Assembly: GCF_040373385.1 (NCBI RefSeq)
Contig: NZ_JBDXXH010000003.1
Location: 310,001 to 374,000, forward strand
Source: Nitratidesulfovibrio sp.
Lineage (GTDB): Bacteria > Desulfobacterota > Desulfovibrionia > Desulfovibrionales > Desulfovibrionaceae
Length of the DNA stretch: 64,000 bases
Reading direction: 5' to 3'
In this document: positions 34,578 through 43,074 of the stretch, one piece after another
Position numbering within the stretch: position 1 is the first letter of the stretch
Layout: each line of letters starts with the position of its first letter
Made by a program: the position numbers and the translations under genes
The notes under the pieces: generated by a model
Databases searched by the model: none
Seen by the model: only the letters and a program-made list of their open reading frames with translations
Told to the model about the DNA's origin: nothing

Positions 34578-35114
34578 CTAGCGTGGCCAGGCCAGCAGCA
34601 CGTCCTCGCGGCGCAGGGGCAGGGCCAGCGCATCTTCCAGAGCACCGGAAATGGCCGCGTCGGCCAGCCCGGCCACGTAGCCGGGCGGCAGCACCCACAC
34701 TCCGATGGCCGGTCCGCCGTCCATGCGGATGGCCAGCGCCACGGCGTCTTCGTTCAGGCCCAGGATCCGCGCGGGCCTGCGGCACCACGGCAACCGCGCC
34801 ACGGCGGGCAGTGGAGGCGCGCCCTTTGGCCGCTTGGGCATGCACGGCTCACCGCGCAGGCGAAAGGACAGCAGCACGCTGGTCCAGTCGCCCTCGTTGC
34901 CGTCGGCGCGGGCAGGCGTCAGCGCGTCGTCCTGCCGGGCGAACAGCCGGAACACTTCCACCCGTGCCCGGTGGTAGGTGTCCGTGCGGCGGCAGCGCAC
35001 CCCGCTGCGGTGGATGGCGAAACAGGTTTGGTTGATGGCAAGCAGACGGCGGGTTCCCGTGCAGGTGACGCCGGGAATGGTGACCATGGAATCGGCAAGT
35101 AGCTGGAACGGCAT
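34578..35114 (-). CDS. hypothetical protein behind a palindromic operator
   Basis: 178 aa, start preceded by CAGGAGGA. The sequence begins MPFQLLADSMVTIPGVTC and ends LPLRREDVLLAWPR. It is rich in Arg and contains VFRLFARQDD, SVLLSFRLRGEPCMP and GPAIGVWVLPPGYVAGL. No membrane segment, signal peptide or known motif is apparent, and I cannot assign a family. A 25-bp perfect inverted repeat sits 18 bp before the start codon and suggests tight transcriptional control. Confidence 0.6.
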   Translation of the reverse strand: MPFQLLADSMVTIPGVTCTGTRRLLAINQTCFAIHRSGVRCRRTDTYHRARVEVFRLFARQDDALTPARADGNEGDWTSVLLSFRLRGEPCMPKRPKGAPPLPAVARLPWCRRPARILGLNEDAVALAIRMDGGPAIGVWVLPPGYVAGLADAAISGALEDALALPLRREDVLLAWPR

Positions 35115-35131
35115 GTCGGTTCCTCCTGCTG

Positions 35132-35156
35132 ATAACCTACTTTTCCGGTAGGTTAT
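35132..35156. promoter_or_regulatory. 25-bp palindromic operator candidate
   Basis: ATAACCTAC, 7 bp, GTAGGTTAT is a perfect dyad directly before the ribosome site of the minus-strand gene. AT-rich sequence able to hold a promoter (35160-35215) lies just upstream. Shape and size fit a TetR- or MarR-type binding site. No such regulator gene is adjacent. Confidence 0.55.
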
Positions 35157-35269
35157 TCGGCAGCGGAAGGCAAGAAAAATCGGACGAAAATAATTTTAGT
35201 ATGCTTAGTTCCAATACGCGCTGTTCCAACATGTTTTGGTATGGAATGCGTATCCGGTTGCATGGAAAG

Positions 35270-35313
35270 AATGAAAGAAAACGGGCTCCGCGCAGTGCGT
35301 GCGCGGAACCCGT
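35270..35313 (-). terminator. terminator of the glyoxalase gene
   Basis: On the minus strand ACGGG-TTCCGCGCA / TGCGCGGA-CCCGT, with one mismatch, is followed by TTTTCTTTC. Confidence 0.75.
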
Positions 35314-35389
35314 GGCATTTCTGGGCAGGGCAAGGGGGGAGGGGAAGTCGGACGCGGTATTCAGGCGAGATCGGCGGCACGCGGCTTAC

Positions 35390-35812
35390 TCAGCCGAGTA
35401 CGATCCGCCCCGCCTCATCCAGCTTCAGTGAAGGCACGTGGGCCACTTCCCACGGATGGCCGTCCGGGTCGGCGAAGTAGCCGGTATAGCCCCACGGCTT
35501 GTCGCGGGGGGCGTCCAGCACCGTGCCGCCCGCGGCAACGGCCTCGGCCATCAGCGCATCCACCATGCTCCGCGCGGTCACGTTGTGGGCCAGGGTGATG
35601 CCCCCCGGCGCGGGGGTGGCCCCGGCCATGCCGCAGTCTTCCAGCAATTCCTGGCGCGGGTACAGGGCCACGACCAGTTCGCCCACCTGAAAGAACACGA
35701 TCTTGTCGCAGTCCGGGTAGGCGGGCTTCCAGCCCAGGGCCTCGTAAAAGGCCCGGCTGCGGGCAAGGTCCGCCACGCCAAGGGTCAGCAGGCAGATGCG
35801 GGGAATGGGCAT
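35390..35812 (-). CDS. glyoxalase/VOC-superfamily protein
   Basis: 140 aa with AAAGGAG upstream. It shows the paired beta-alpha-beta-beta-beta units of the VOC fold: ICLLTLGVADLARSRAFYEALGW, then KIVFFQVGELVVALYPR, and YTGYFADPDGHPWEVAHVP near the end. The metal-binding Glu is plausible in HPWEVAH. Substrate unknown; such proteins range from glyoxalase to antibiotic resistance. It is a single-gene unit with its own terminator. Confidence 0.9.
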   Translation of the reverse strand: MPIPRICLLTLGVADLARSRAFYEALGWKPAYPDCDKIVFFQVGELVVALYPRQELLEDCGMAGATPAPGGITLAHNVTARSMVDALMAEAVAAGGTVLDAPRDKPWGYTGYFADPDGHPWEVAHVPSLKLDEAGRIVLG

Positions 35813-35992
35813 GGGGGCTCCTTTGGCGGTTGGCGCCGGATGGGGGAAGGTGTGCGGGACAGCCTAACCCCCTGCGCTGCCGGGGTATAGCGGGGTGCGC
35901 ATGACGGGACACCGTCTGGCCGGAATGAATGAGGCCGGAACACGTCTGGCCTGACGCGCGTCTGGTCTGGGCGTGTTTGGTCTGTCCGTCGC

Positions 35993-36946
35993 CTACTTCC
36001 GCCCCACCATATCCTCGTCGGGCTTGGGCTTGGCCGAGCGCTGCTGCACGATCTTGGAGCCGGACGGCACGTCGTGGGTCACCCACACGTTGCCGCCGAT
36101 CATGGACCCGGTGCCGATGGTCACCCGGCCAAGAATGGTGGCCCCGGCGTACACCGTGACGTTGTCTTCCAGGATGGGGTGGCGGGGGTTGCCCTTGATC
36201 AGCACGCCGTCGCCGTCCTTGGGGAAGGACAGCGCGCCCAGGGTCACCCCCTGGTAGATGCGGCAGCCGCGCCCGATGATGCACGTTTCGCCGATGACCA
36301 CGCCGGTGCCGTGGTCGATGAAGAATTCCTCGCCGATGCGCGCGCCGGGGTGAATGTCGATGCCGGTGCGCGAGTGGGCCATTTCGCTGATGATGCGCGG
36401 GATCAGCGGCACCTCCATGCGGTACAGCTCGTGCGCGATGCGGTGGTTGATCATGGCCGCGATGGACGGGTAGCAGAACACCGTTTCGCCGGGGCTTTTG
36501 GCGGCGGGGTCGCCTTCGTAGGCGGCCTTCACGTCGCTGGCCAGCATGCGGCGGATTTCCGGCAGTCGTTGCAGGAACTGGATGGCCTTGTCGCGCGAGT
36601 GCAGTTCGCAGCTGCCGCATTCGCGGGCAAAGTCGGCACAGGTGAAACACGCCCCACGACGGATCTGCTCGGACAGGATGCGGAAGATGGAATCGAGGTT
36701 GGCGGCCAGGTGGTAGCGCATCGATTCCAGATGCACGGTGGCGGTGCCGAAAAAGCCGGGCAGCAGCGCGGCGCGCAGGCGGCTGACCATTTCGGCCAGC
36801 GCCTCCAGCGAGGGCATGGGCGCGTCGTGCAGCGAGCGGTGGTAGACCGCTTCGTACGATTCCGGCGCGCACAGATCGGCCACGATGCGTTCCAGTTCGG
36901 GCATGCCTTGCAGCGAGCGGGCGTCGAGGTCGTCGAGTTTCTTCAT
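35993..36946 (-). CDS. cysE: serine O-acetyltransferase
   Basis: 317 aa from MKKLDDLDARSLQGM. The N-terminal helical part includes a Cys-rich stretch (CFTCADFARECGSC) that classical CysE lacks. The catalytic region keeps HRIAHELYRMEVPLIPRIISEM, then DIHPGARIGEEFFIDHGTG and the left-handed hexapeptide repeats GVVIGETCIIGRGCRIYQGVTLGA. It makes O-acetylserine from serine and acetyl-CoA for the adjacent cysteine synthase. It is separated from cysK only by repeat copy D. The C-terminus lacks the usual CysK-binding Ile end (it ends EDMVGRK). Confidence 0.93.
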   Translation of the reverse strand: MKKLDDLDARSLQGMPELERIVADLCAPESYEAVYHRSLHDAPMPSLEALAEMVSRLRAALLPGFFGTATVHLESMRYHLAANLDSIFRILSEQIRRGACFTCADFARECGSCELHSRDKAIQFLQRLPEIRRMLASDVKAAYEGDPAAKSPGETVFCYPSIAAMINHRIAHELYRMEVPLIPRIISEMAHSRTGIDIHPGARIGEEFFIDHGTGVVIGETCIIGRGCRIYQGVTLGALSFPKDGDGVLIKGNPRHPILEDNVTVYAGATILGRVTIGTGSMIGGNVWVTHDVPSGSKIVQQRSAKPKPDEDMVGRK

Positions 36947-37012
36947 GCGCGTGCGATCCGTCGGGGTTGGGGTTATGGGGGAAATTGAGGAGAGAATGCT
37001 GTGACCAGGGCA

Positions 37013-37146
37013 TTGCGCCTGATGTGAATTTCGTTCTCCGGCGAGGAAGATGAAGTGTGGCAAGGGGAGCGTACTTCGGTTGTACGTGACCCGATGCCGC
37101 AGCTTCATCTGACGAAGCCGGAGGGCGAAAGGCGCATCAGGCGGGG
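37013..37146 (-). repeat. dispersed intergenic repeat, copy D
   Basis: On the minus strand it reads from TTTCGCCCTCCGGCTTCGTC through CGGGTCACGTACAACCGAAG to TTCCTCGCCGGAGAACGAAA. It is bounded by the inverted repeat GCGCCTGATG / CATCAGGCGC. It fills the gap between cysK and cysE and is the most diverged of the four copies. Confidence 0.6.
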
Positions 37147-38079
37147 CTAGTCGGGCATTTCGGTAAAGAGCGGGGTCGAAAGATACCGCTCGCCGGTGTC
37201 GCACACCACGAACACCACGCGCTTGCCCGCCATTTCCGGGCGGCGCGCCACGGCCATGGCGGCAAAGGCGTTGGCCCCGGACGAAACGCCGCACAGGATG
37301 CCTTCCTCGCGCAGCAGGCGCCGGGCCGTGGCCAGCGCGTCCTTGCCGGGCACGCGGATGATCTCGTCGTAGACCTTGGTGTCCAGCACCGGGGGCACGA
37401 AGCCCGCGCCAATGCCCTGGATGGCGTGCGGGCCGGGCGCGCCGCCCGACAGCACGGGCGATTCGTCCGGTTCCACGGCAAATACCCTGATGGACGGGTT
37501 CAGTTCGCGCAGCCGCCTGCCGGTGCCGGTCACGGTGCCGCCGGTGCCCACGCCCGCCACGAAGGCATCCACCTTGCCGTCGGTATCGGCCCAGATTTCC
37601 TCTGCCGTGGTCTTGCGGTGCACCATGGGGTTGTCCGGGTTCACGAACTGGCCCAGCATCACCGCGCCGGGCGTTTCGGCCACGATGCGCTCGGCTTCTT
37701 CGATGGCCCCGCGCATGCCCTTTGAGGCCGGGGTAAGCACCAGCCGCGCGCCAAAGCCGCGCAGCAGCGCCTTGCGTTCGTTGCTCATGCTTTCGGGCAT
37801 GGTCAGCACAAGGGTAAGCCCGCGCACCGCCGCCACAAAGGCCAGGCCCACGCCGGTATTGCCGCTGGTGGGTTCCACCAGCAGGCCGCCGGGGGCCAGT
37901 TCGCCCCGTTCCATGGCCCCGTCGATCATGGCCAGGGCAATGCGGTCCTTCACCGAGGCGCAGGGGTTGTTGAATTCCAGCTTCGCCACCACCTCGGCCG
38001 CGCAGCCTTCGCTGACGCGGTTCAGGCGTACCAGCGGGGTACGGCCTACCAGTTCCGTCATGTCGCGGGCGATCTTCAT
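37147..38079 (-). CDS. cysK: cysteine synthase A
   Basis: 310 aa with AGGAGG upstream. PLP-binding Lys lies in [10 protein letters not shown], the substrate loop in [12 protein letters not shown], the phosphate-binding loop in [12 protein letters not shown] and the C-terminal Ser in [12 protein letters not shown]. It converts O-acetylserine and sulfide to cysteine, and sulfide is abundant in a sulfate reducer. An intrinsic terminator lies between nifS and this gene; cysE follows. Confidence 0.96.
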   Translation of the reverse strand: MKIARDMTELVGRTPLVRLNRVSEGCAAEVVAKLEFNNPCASVKDRIALAMIDGAMERGELAPGGLLVEPTSGNTGVGLAFVAAVRGLTLVLTMPESMSNERKALLRGFGARLVLTPASKGMRGAIEEAERIVAETPGAVMLGQFVNPDNPMVHRKTTAEEIWADTDGKVDAFVAGVGTGGTVTGTGRRLRELNPSIRVFAVEPDESPVLSGGAPGPHAIQGIGAGFVPPVLDTKVYDEIIRVPGKDALATARRLLREEGILCGVSSGANAFAAMAVARRPEMAGKRVVFVVCDTGERYLSTPLFTEMPD

Positions 38080-38166
38080 GCGAGCCTCCTGTGGGTGTCC
38101 GGCGTGGATGCCGGGGCGCGTGGTGCGCGCGGGGGCGGTGTGTGCGCCGCCTGTCGCCTGTGTGCG

Positions 38167-38197
38167 AAAAAAGGGGGAGGGAAGCGCCCCCTCCCCC
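38167..38197 (-). terminator. intrinsic terminator between nifS and cysK
   Basis: Minus strand: GGGGGAGGG / CCCTCCCCC with a 7-nt loop followed by six T residues. It is strong enough to split nifUS from cysK-cysE transcription or to act as an attenuator after the 180-nt nifS downstream region. Confidence 0.85.
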
Positions 38198-38376
38198 GAA
38201 TGTGCGGTAACGTATGCGTGGATGCAGCCGAAACTGCTGGCGATGCTCAGGGATGCCACAAACGGTGCGGCGCGTACAGGGGCAGGCCGATCCCGCAGGC
38301 ACGGGGCAGGTTGCCCCGGCTGCGGGGGCACGTCACCGCGCAGGGGCACGCCGCACGGTGCGCGACGTTGCGCGCC

Positions 38377-39579
38377 CTAGCAACTGCACGCAGGCTTCTT
38401 GCCCAGCGCCGCCTCTGCCTCGCTCCCGGCGCGGAAGGGCGACATCTCGCGCAGGCGGGCGATGACGCGCGGCAGTTCGCGCACCACGTGGTCCACTTCT
38501 TCCTGCGTGTTGAAGCGCGAAAGGCTGAAGCGGATGGAGCCGTGCGCGTAGGTGAACGGCACGCCCATGGCCCGCAGCACGTGCGAGGGTTCCAGACTGC
38601 CGGACGTGCAGGCCGAGCCGGAACTGGCGCACACCCCCAACTGGTCGAGCAGCAGCAGGATGGCCTCGCCCTCCACGTACTTGAACGAGATGTTGGTGGT
38701 GTTGGGCAGGCGGTTTGCCTCGTCGCCGTTGACGATGGCGTCGGGGATGGCGGCCAGCAGGCCCTGTTCCAGCCTGTCGCGCAGGGCGCGCACGCGGGTG
38801 TTCTCTTCCGCCATGTTGGCGGCGGCAAGGTCGCAGGCCATGCCCAGACCGATGATGGCGGGCACGTTCTCGGTGCCGCCCCGGCGTCCGCGTTCCTGGT
38901 GGCCGCCGCGCAGGAAGGGCCGATAGGCCGCCCCGCGCCGCACGTACAGCGCGCCGATGCCCTTGGGGGCATGCAGCTTGTGGCCGGACAGCACCAGATA
39001 GTCCACGGGCAGTTCGCGCACGTCGATGGCCAGCTTGCCCACGGCCTGCACCGCGTCGGTGTGGAAGGGCACGCCGCGTTCCTTGCAGATGGCGGCGGCT
39101 TCCGCCACGGGGAAGATGGTGCCCGTCTCGTTGTTGGCGAACATGATGGACACGATGGCAGTGTCCTTGCGGATGGCCTCGCGCAGTTCGTCCAAGTCCA
39201 TGCGGCCTTTGTCGTCCACGCCCAGCAGGGTCAGTTCGTAGCCGTTCTTTTCCAGGTGCTGCGACAGGCTGAGCACGGCGGGGTGCTCTACCCTTGTGGT
39301 GATGATGTGCTTCTTGTCGGGCTGGGCGGCCAGCGCGGCGCGGATGGCGGTGTTGTCGCCCTCGGTCCCGCACGAGGTAAACACGATTTCTTCCGGCGTG
39401 GCCCCGATGAGCCGGGCCACCTGTTCGCGCGCCTCGCGCACGGCGCGGCCCACCTGCCCGCCAAAGGTGTGCATGGACGAGGGGTTGCCGTACAGTTCGC
39501 CGAAATAGGGCAGCATGGCCGCAAGCACGGCCGGGTCCACGCGGGTGGTGGCGTTGTTGTCGAAGTAGACCGTGTTCAC
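38377..39579 (-). CDS. nifS: cysteine desulfurase NifS
   Basis: 400 aa from a GTG with AAGGAGG upstream, overlapping the end of nifU by 4 bp. Aminotransferase class V motifs: YFDNNATTRVDPAVL, PLP-binding Lys in SGHKLHAPKG, FHTDAVQAVGK, RGGTENVP and the active Cys in GSACTSGSLEPSHVL. It delivers sulfur to NifU for iron-sulfur assembly. The short Cys loop is of group I (NifS/IscS) type. The protein ends in KKPACSC, a Cys tail of unknown role. Confidence 0.96.
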   Translation of the reverse strand: MNTVYFDNNATTRVDPAVLAAMLPYFGELYGNPSSMHTFGGQVGRAVREAREQVARLIGATPEEIVFTSCGTEGDNTAIRAALAAQPDKKHIITTRVEHPAVLSLSQHLEKNGYELTLLGVDDKGRMDLDELREAIRKDTAIVSIMFANNETGTIFPVAEAAAICKERGVPFHTDAVQAVGKLAIDVRELPVDYLVLSGHKLHAPKGIGALYVRRGAAYRPFLRGGHQERGRRGGTENVPAIIGLGMACDLAAANMAEENTRVRALRDRLEQGLLAAIPDAIVNGDEANRLPNTTNISFKYVEGEAILLLLDQLGVCASSGSACTSGSLEPSHVLRAMGVPFTYAHGSIRFSLSRFNTQEEVDHVVRELPRVIARLREMSPFRAGSEAEAALGKKPACSC

Positions 39580-40421
39580 GCTGCCGCCTCCTTGACCACG
39601 ATGTTTTCGTCCACATGATCGCGCAGGGTCTTTTCCACAAAGCCTTCCAGCGTCAGGCGGCTGGAGGGACAGCTGGTGCACATGCCGCGCAGGGCCACGT
39701 AGACGGTGGTGCCGTCCATGTCCACGAGTTCGATGTCGCCGCCGTCCTGTTGCAGGCGGGGGCGGATTTCGCCCTCCAGCACCTTCAGGACCAGTTGCAT
39801 GCGCTGCACGTTGGAAAGCTTTCTGGGTGCTGCGGCCAGCGGCGTTTCACACACCGGGGTCTTGCCCAGTTCCGCGTCCAGCAGCTTTTGCAGTTCGCCC
39901 ACGCATTCGCCGCAGCCGCCGCCGGCCTTGGTGTAGTGGGTGATTTCCTCCACGGTCTTCAGGCCGTTTTCGCGGATGGCGCGCACGATCTGCTCGTCGG
40001 TCACGCCAAAGCACTTGCAGACCAGTTGGCCCTCGTGGCTGTGTTCCACGGCGGGTTCGCCGCGCCAGTTACGGATGGCGGCCTCCAGCGCTTCCTGCCC
40101 CATGACCGAGCAGTGCATCTTTTCCTTGGGCAGGCCGCCCAGAAATTCGGCGATGTCGCGGTTGGTCAGCTTCAGGGCTTCTTCCACCGTCATGCCCTTG
40201 ATCAGTTCGGTGAGGGCCGAACTGGAGGCGATGGCGCTGGCGCAGCCGAAGGTCTGGAATTTGGCGTCCACGATGCGGTCGCCGTCGATCCTGAGATAAA
40301 GCTTGAGGGCGTCGCCGCAGGCAAGGCTGCCGACCTCGCCGATGGCGTTGGCGTCTTCAAGGGAGCCCACGTTGCGCGGGTTCAGAAAGTGCTCTCGCAC
40401 CTTGTCGGTATACTCCCACAT
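39576..40421 (-). CDS. nifU: iron-sulfur scaffold protein NifU
   Basis: 281 aa with GGAGG upstream. Three modules are complete: an IscU-like N-terminal domain (GSLACGDALKLY, TFGCASAIASS, MHCSVMGQEAL), a central BFD-type [2Fe-2S] domain (VCKCFGVTDEQIVRAIRENGL, GGGCGECVGELQ) and a C-terminal Nfu domain (GGDIELVDMDGTTVYV, GMCTSCPSSRLTL). No nitrogenase genes are near; in anaerobic deltaproteobacteria NifU-NifS serves general Fe-S assembly. Confidence 0.97.
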   Translation of the reverse strand: MWEYTDKVREHFLNPRNVGSLEDANAIGEVGSLACGDALKLYLRIDGDRIVDAKFQTFGCASAIASSSALTELIKGMTVEEALKLTNRDIAEFLGGLPKEKMHCSVMGQEALEAAIRNWRGEPAVEHSHEGQLVCKCFGVTDEQIVRAIRENGLKTVEEITHYTKAGGGCGECVGELQKLLDAELGKTPVCETPLAAAPRKLSNVQRMQLVLKVLEGEIRPRLQQDGGDIELVDMDGTTVYVALRGMCTSCPSSRLTLEGFVEKTLRDHVDENIVVKEAAA

Positions 40422-40774
40422 GTTGCTGTTCCTCCGGGGGGCGTTAGCGCGTTCGGCTGAGCACTGGCAGAGCATTGGGCTGAGCACTTGGCGGGGCACG
40501 GCGCGTCATTATTGGGCATATAACAACGCGCGTCCGACCGGGGAAGGGGCGGAGCGGATTTTTTTGGTCGGGATTGCGTGGTGGAGCAGGGGGAGACAGG
40601 CAAGAACAGGGGGGAGAGACCGTGCGGAGCGGAGGCGGAGCGGGGGCCGGAGCGGGGGCGGACCTGGGGCTGGGCGGGGAAAGACGCGCCGGAACCATTC
40701 CGGCGCAAGAGGGCAGGAGCAGGGCCGAATGGACGCAACGGGCCACCACGGGGAAGTCGTAACGGCGCGGGCTG
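40422..40774. other. intergenic region upstream of nifU
   Basis: No gene supported. GGCTGAGCACT occurs at 40455 and again at 40479, followed by an AT-rich stretch (CATTATTGGGCATATAAC, 40506-40523) that probably holds the nifU promoter on the minus strand. The part from 40570 to 40700 is purine-rich low-complexity sequence. Confidence 0.4.
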
Positions 40775-41617
40775 CTACATCTGCCGTTGCCAGCGTTTCT
40801 TGCCAAGGCCAAGTGCGCCCAGCAGCCTGTGCCCGAAGAAATGGAATCTGTAGCGGTTCCATTTCCGTTCGTCTTCTTCTACGTGCAAGACGGGAAAGGT
40901 CATGAACTTCAGTCCGTCCGCCTGCTGCTTGTATCTGATGAACACGGCCATCAGCCGTTCTGAGAGAAAGCCGTATATCCGCTTCTGGTAGTCATTCCTG
41001 TCGTGAACGTTGTCATGCACGCGCCGTTCGACTTCGAAAAGAATGTCGAACAGCCAGCGTGCATATTCGTCGAACAGGGGCTTGGGGGCAACGAACATGT
41101 TGGTGCCGTACATGCGCGAGCTTTTGCGTATGACGGTGTCGGCAGCATGGGACATGTGCGGATACTTTTCGTCGATGACGGCAAGTGCGGTGTCGATGTC
41201 GGACGCAAAATGCGCCTTGCGATACTGTTCGTGGATGGTTTCGTCAAAGCTGCACTCGTGCGGCAGAAGCACGTCGTACCGGCAGAGCAGCGAATGGATG
41301 TTTTCCCTCGTCAGTCCATGGGCGGAAAGGGACGCGGCATCTGTCTTGTGGGTCTTGGTGCGCGCATTGGCAAGGTTCAGCAGCCGCCTGTAGTGGAACA
41401 GGCCCACGACGTCGGCGTGTACGTTTTTCCATATCCAGTAGGTGGCTGTCAGCTCGCAATAGTGTGTATTTTTTGTGGATATGCAGTCGCCGGTGTCGTC
41501 GCCGGGAAAACCGAGATCGGCGGCGGAAAGGGCCTTGCCGACATGGATGGGCTGGATGATGTCGCTGCGGATGGTCTGGGCTGCCTTGTGGTAGCAGGCA
41601 AAGATCTTGATATCCAT
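40775..41617 (-). CDS. DUF4422 capsular-polysaccharide glycosyltransferase-like protein
   Basis: 280 aa starting MDIKIFACYHKAA. Family motifs: THYCELTATYWIWKN, VVGLFHYRRLL, HSLLCRYDVLLPHE, GTNMFVAPKPLFDEY, then FLSERLMAVFIRYK. DUF4422 proteins are associated with exopolysaccharide and capsule clusters and are probable glycosyltransferases. By eye this gene is less GC-rich than its neighbours and uses more AT-ending codons, and no other polysaccharide gene is nearby, which points to lateral gain. No clear ribosome site. Confidence 0.85.
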   Translation of the reverse strand: MDIKIFACYHKAAQTIRSDIIQPIHVGKALSAADLGFPGDDTGDCISTKNTHYCELTATYWIWKNVHADVVGLFHYRRLLNLANARTKTHKTDAASLSAHGLTRENIHSLLCRYDVLLPHECSFDETIHEQYRKAHFASDIDTALAVIDEKYPHMSHAADTVIRKSSRMYGTNMFVAPKPLFDEYARWLFDILFEVERRVHDNVHDRNDYQKRIYGFLSERLMAVFIRYKQQADGLKFMTFPVLHVEEDERKWNRYRFHFFGHRLLGALGLGKKRWQRQM

Positions 41618-41846
41618 CGAAGGAACTCGCTTCGGTGTCGTGATGGGAGCGGCAGGCCTGACGAAGCGCCAGCGGGGTTCCCGGCCGTCGCGTTACGACC
41701 GTCCACGGCTACGGCTTGTACTGGAAGCGCATTCGGTTGTCATCGCACGAAGGGAGCAAGCCTGAGGCACGGCCTGCGGTGGCCCTGGCCGAGCGGATGC
41801 GCAACCCCGCGTACGGGGGAAGAATCATGGGCAGGGGGCAGGCGCG

Positions 41847-42830
41847 CTACACCACGTTGGCGCCGGAAAGGATCATCACGAAACGCTTGAAGATGTCGAG
41901 GTCGATCTGCTCGCGCATCTCGTTCATCATCAGGCGCAGCACCTGAAAGGCGTTCATGGCTGGGGCGTAGGGGCGGTTTGATGTCAGCGCGTCGTAAATG
42001 TCGGCGATGGTGATGGCCCGCACCGGCAGGGGGATTTCGCCGCCCGCGAGGCCGCAGGGGTAGCCGGTGCCGTCGAGTTTCTCGTGGTGGAACAGGATGC
42101 AGTTGATGGCGTCCTGCGACAGGGGCATCAGCGTGCACGCGCCCACGCCGAACACCGGGTGGCGGTTGACCTCGATGCGTTCGTCCAGCGTCAGCGCGCC
42201 GGGCTTGGCCAGGATGTCCGGGTTGACGAAGGTCTTGCCGATGTCGTGCAACATGGCCCCCAGGCCGAACTGCACCAGGCTTTCCTCGTCAAAGCCGTAG
42301 CTTTGCAGGATGGCCTGCGAATACACGAAGACGTGCAGCGAGTGGGAATAGGTGTGGTAGTCGTGCGCGACCAGCGATGCCACGGTCTTCAGCGAATTTT
42401 CCAGCGTCAGGAAGCTGATGCCTTCGCTGACCAGGGCCAGGATGCGGTCGAAGGTGGCGCGCTTCAGGCTGCGGGGCAGCTTGCGTTCGAACACCTCCTG
42501 CACGATTTCGGTGGAGGTGGCGTAGAACAGGCGGGCTCGTTCCGGCAGGGGGATGGTTTCGTCGGAAAGGATGCGCCCCAGGTACAGTTCGCGGTGTTCG
42601 CGGTACAGGGGGTGCTGCGCCCGATGCACGTAGATGTGCTCCACCCCGTGCGCACGCAGTTGCAGGCGATGGCGCGGCGTGAACTGTTCGCCTTCGTGGG
42701 CGTAGAGGACAAACCCCTTCTCCTGCCTGATGTACACGCCGAAAGAACCCGACATGTCAGGCAGAAGCATCGTGGTGGGCACCGCGAAGAATTCCGAGGG
42801 GTCCTGTTGCGCAGCCGATGCCTGTGTCAT
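41847..42830 (-). CDS. HD-GYP domain phosphodiesterase (first of tandem pair)
   Basis: 327 aa from MTQASAAQQ; a TTG two codons earlier is possible. An N-terminal DUF3391-like region (GSFGVYIRQEKGFVLYAHEG) precedes the HD-GYP domain with HSLHVFVYSQ, the metal pair HDIGK, and HHEKLDGTGYPCGLAGGEIPL, then IADIYDALTSNRPY. It should hydrolyse cyclic-di-GMP. No receiver domain. The next minus-strand gene upstream (43075) is a paralog, so the pair arose by tandem duplication. Confidence 0.9.
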   Translation of the reverse strand: MTQASAAQQDPSEFFAVPTTMLLPDMSGSFGVYIRQEKGFVLYAHEGEQFTPRHRLQLRAHGVEHIYVHRAQHPLYREHRELYLGRILSDETIPLPERARLFYATSTEIVQEVFERKLPRSLKRATFDRILALVSEGISFLTLENSLKTVASLVAHDYHTYSHSLHVFVYSQAILQSYGFDEESLVQFGLGAMLHDIGKTFVNPDILAKPGALTLDERIEVNRHPVFGVGACTLMPLSQDAINCILFHHEKLDGTGYPCGLAGGEIPLPVRAITIADIYDALTSNRPYAPAMNAFQVLRLMMNEMREQIDLDIFKRFVMILSGANVV

Positions 42831-43074
42831 TTCCAAGAATTTCCTGGATGTTGCAGTGGTGCTGGGCCGTTATGGACGCACCTCTCCCCTCGCAAAGGCA
42901 TGACGGAAAGCACAGGCATTGTCAACTTTTTCTAGACTTTCTCTTCAACGTGTGGCGGGCGTAGGGCTGGCGGGGCATCGTGCCGGTCGGTGGGGGCACG
43001 GAATGTGCGCTAACGCGCGTATGCGGGCGGCCCTGTCCGGTTTGTCCGGCCCCGACTGCCTTCGCGGGCTGGAA

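Noticed and set aside
39576..40421. nifU/nifS as evidence for nitrogen fixation genes
   Set aside because: No nif structural or accessory genes are present; NifU-NifS serve general iron-sulfur assembly in such anaerobes.
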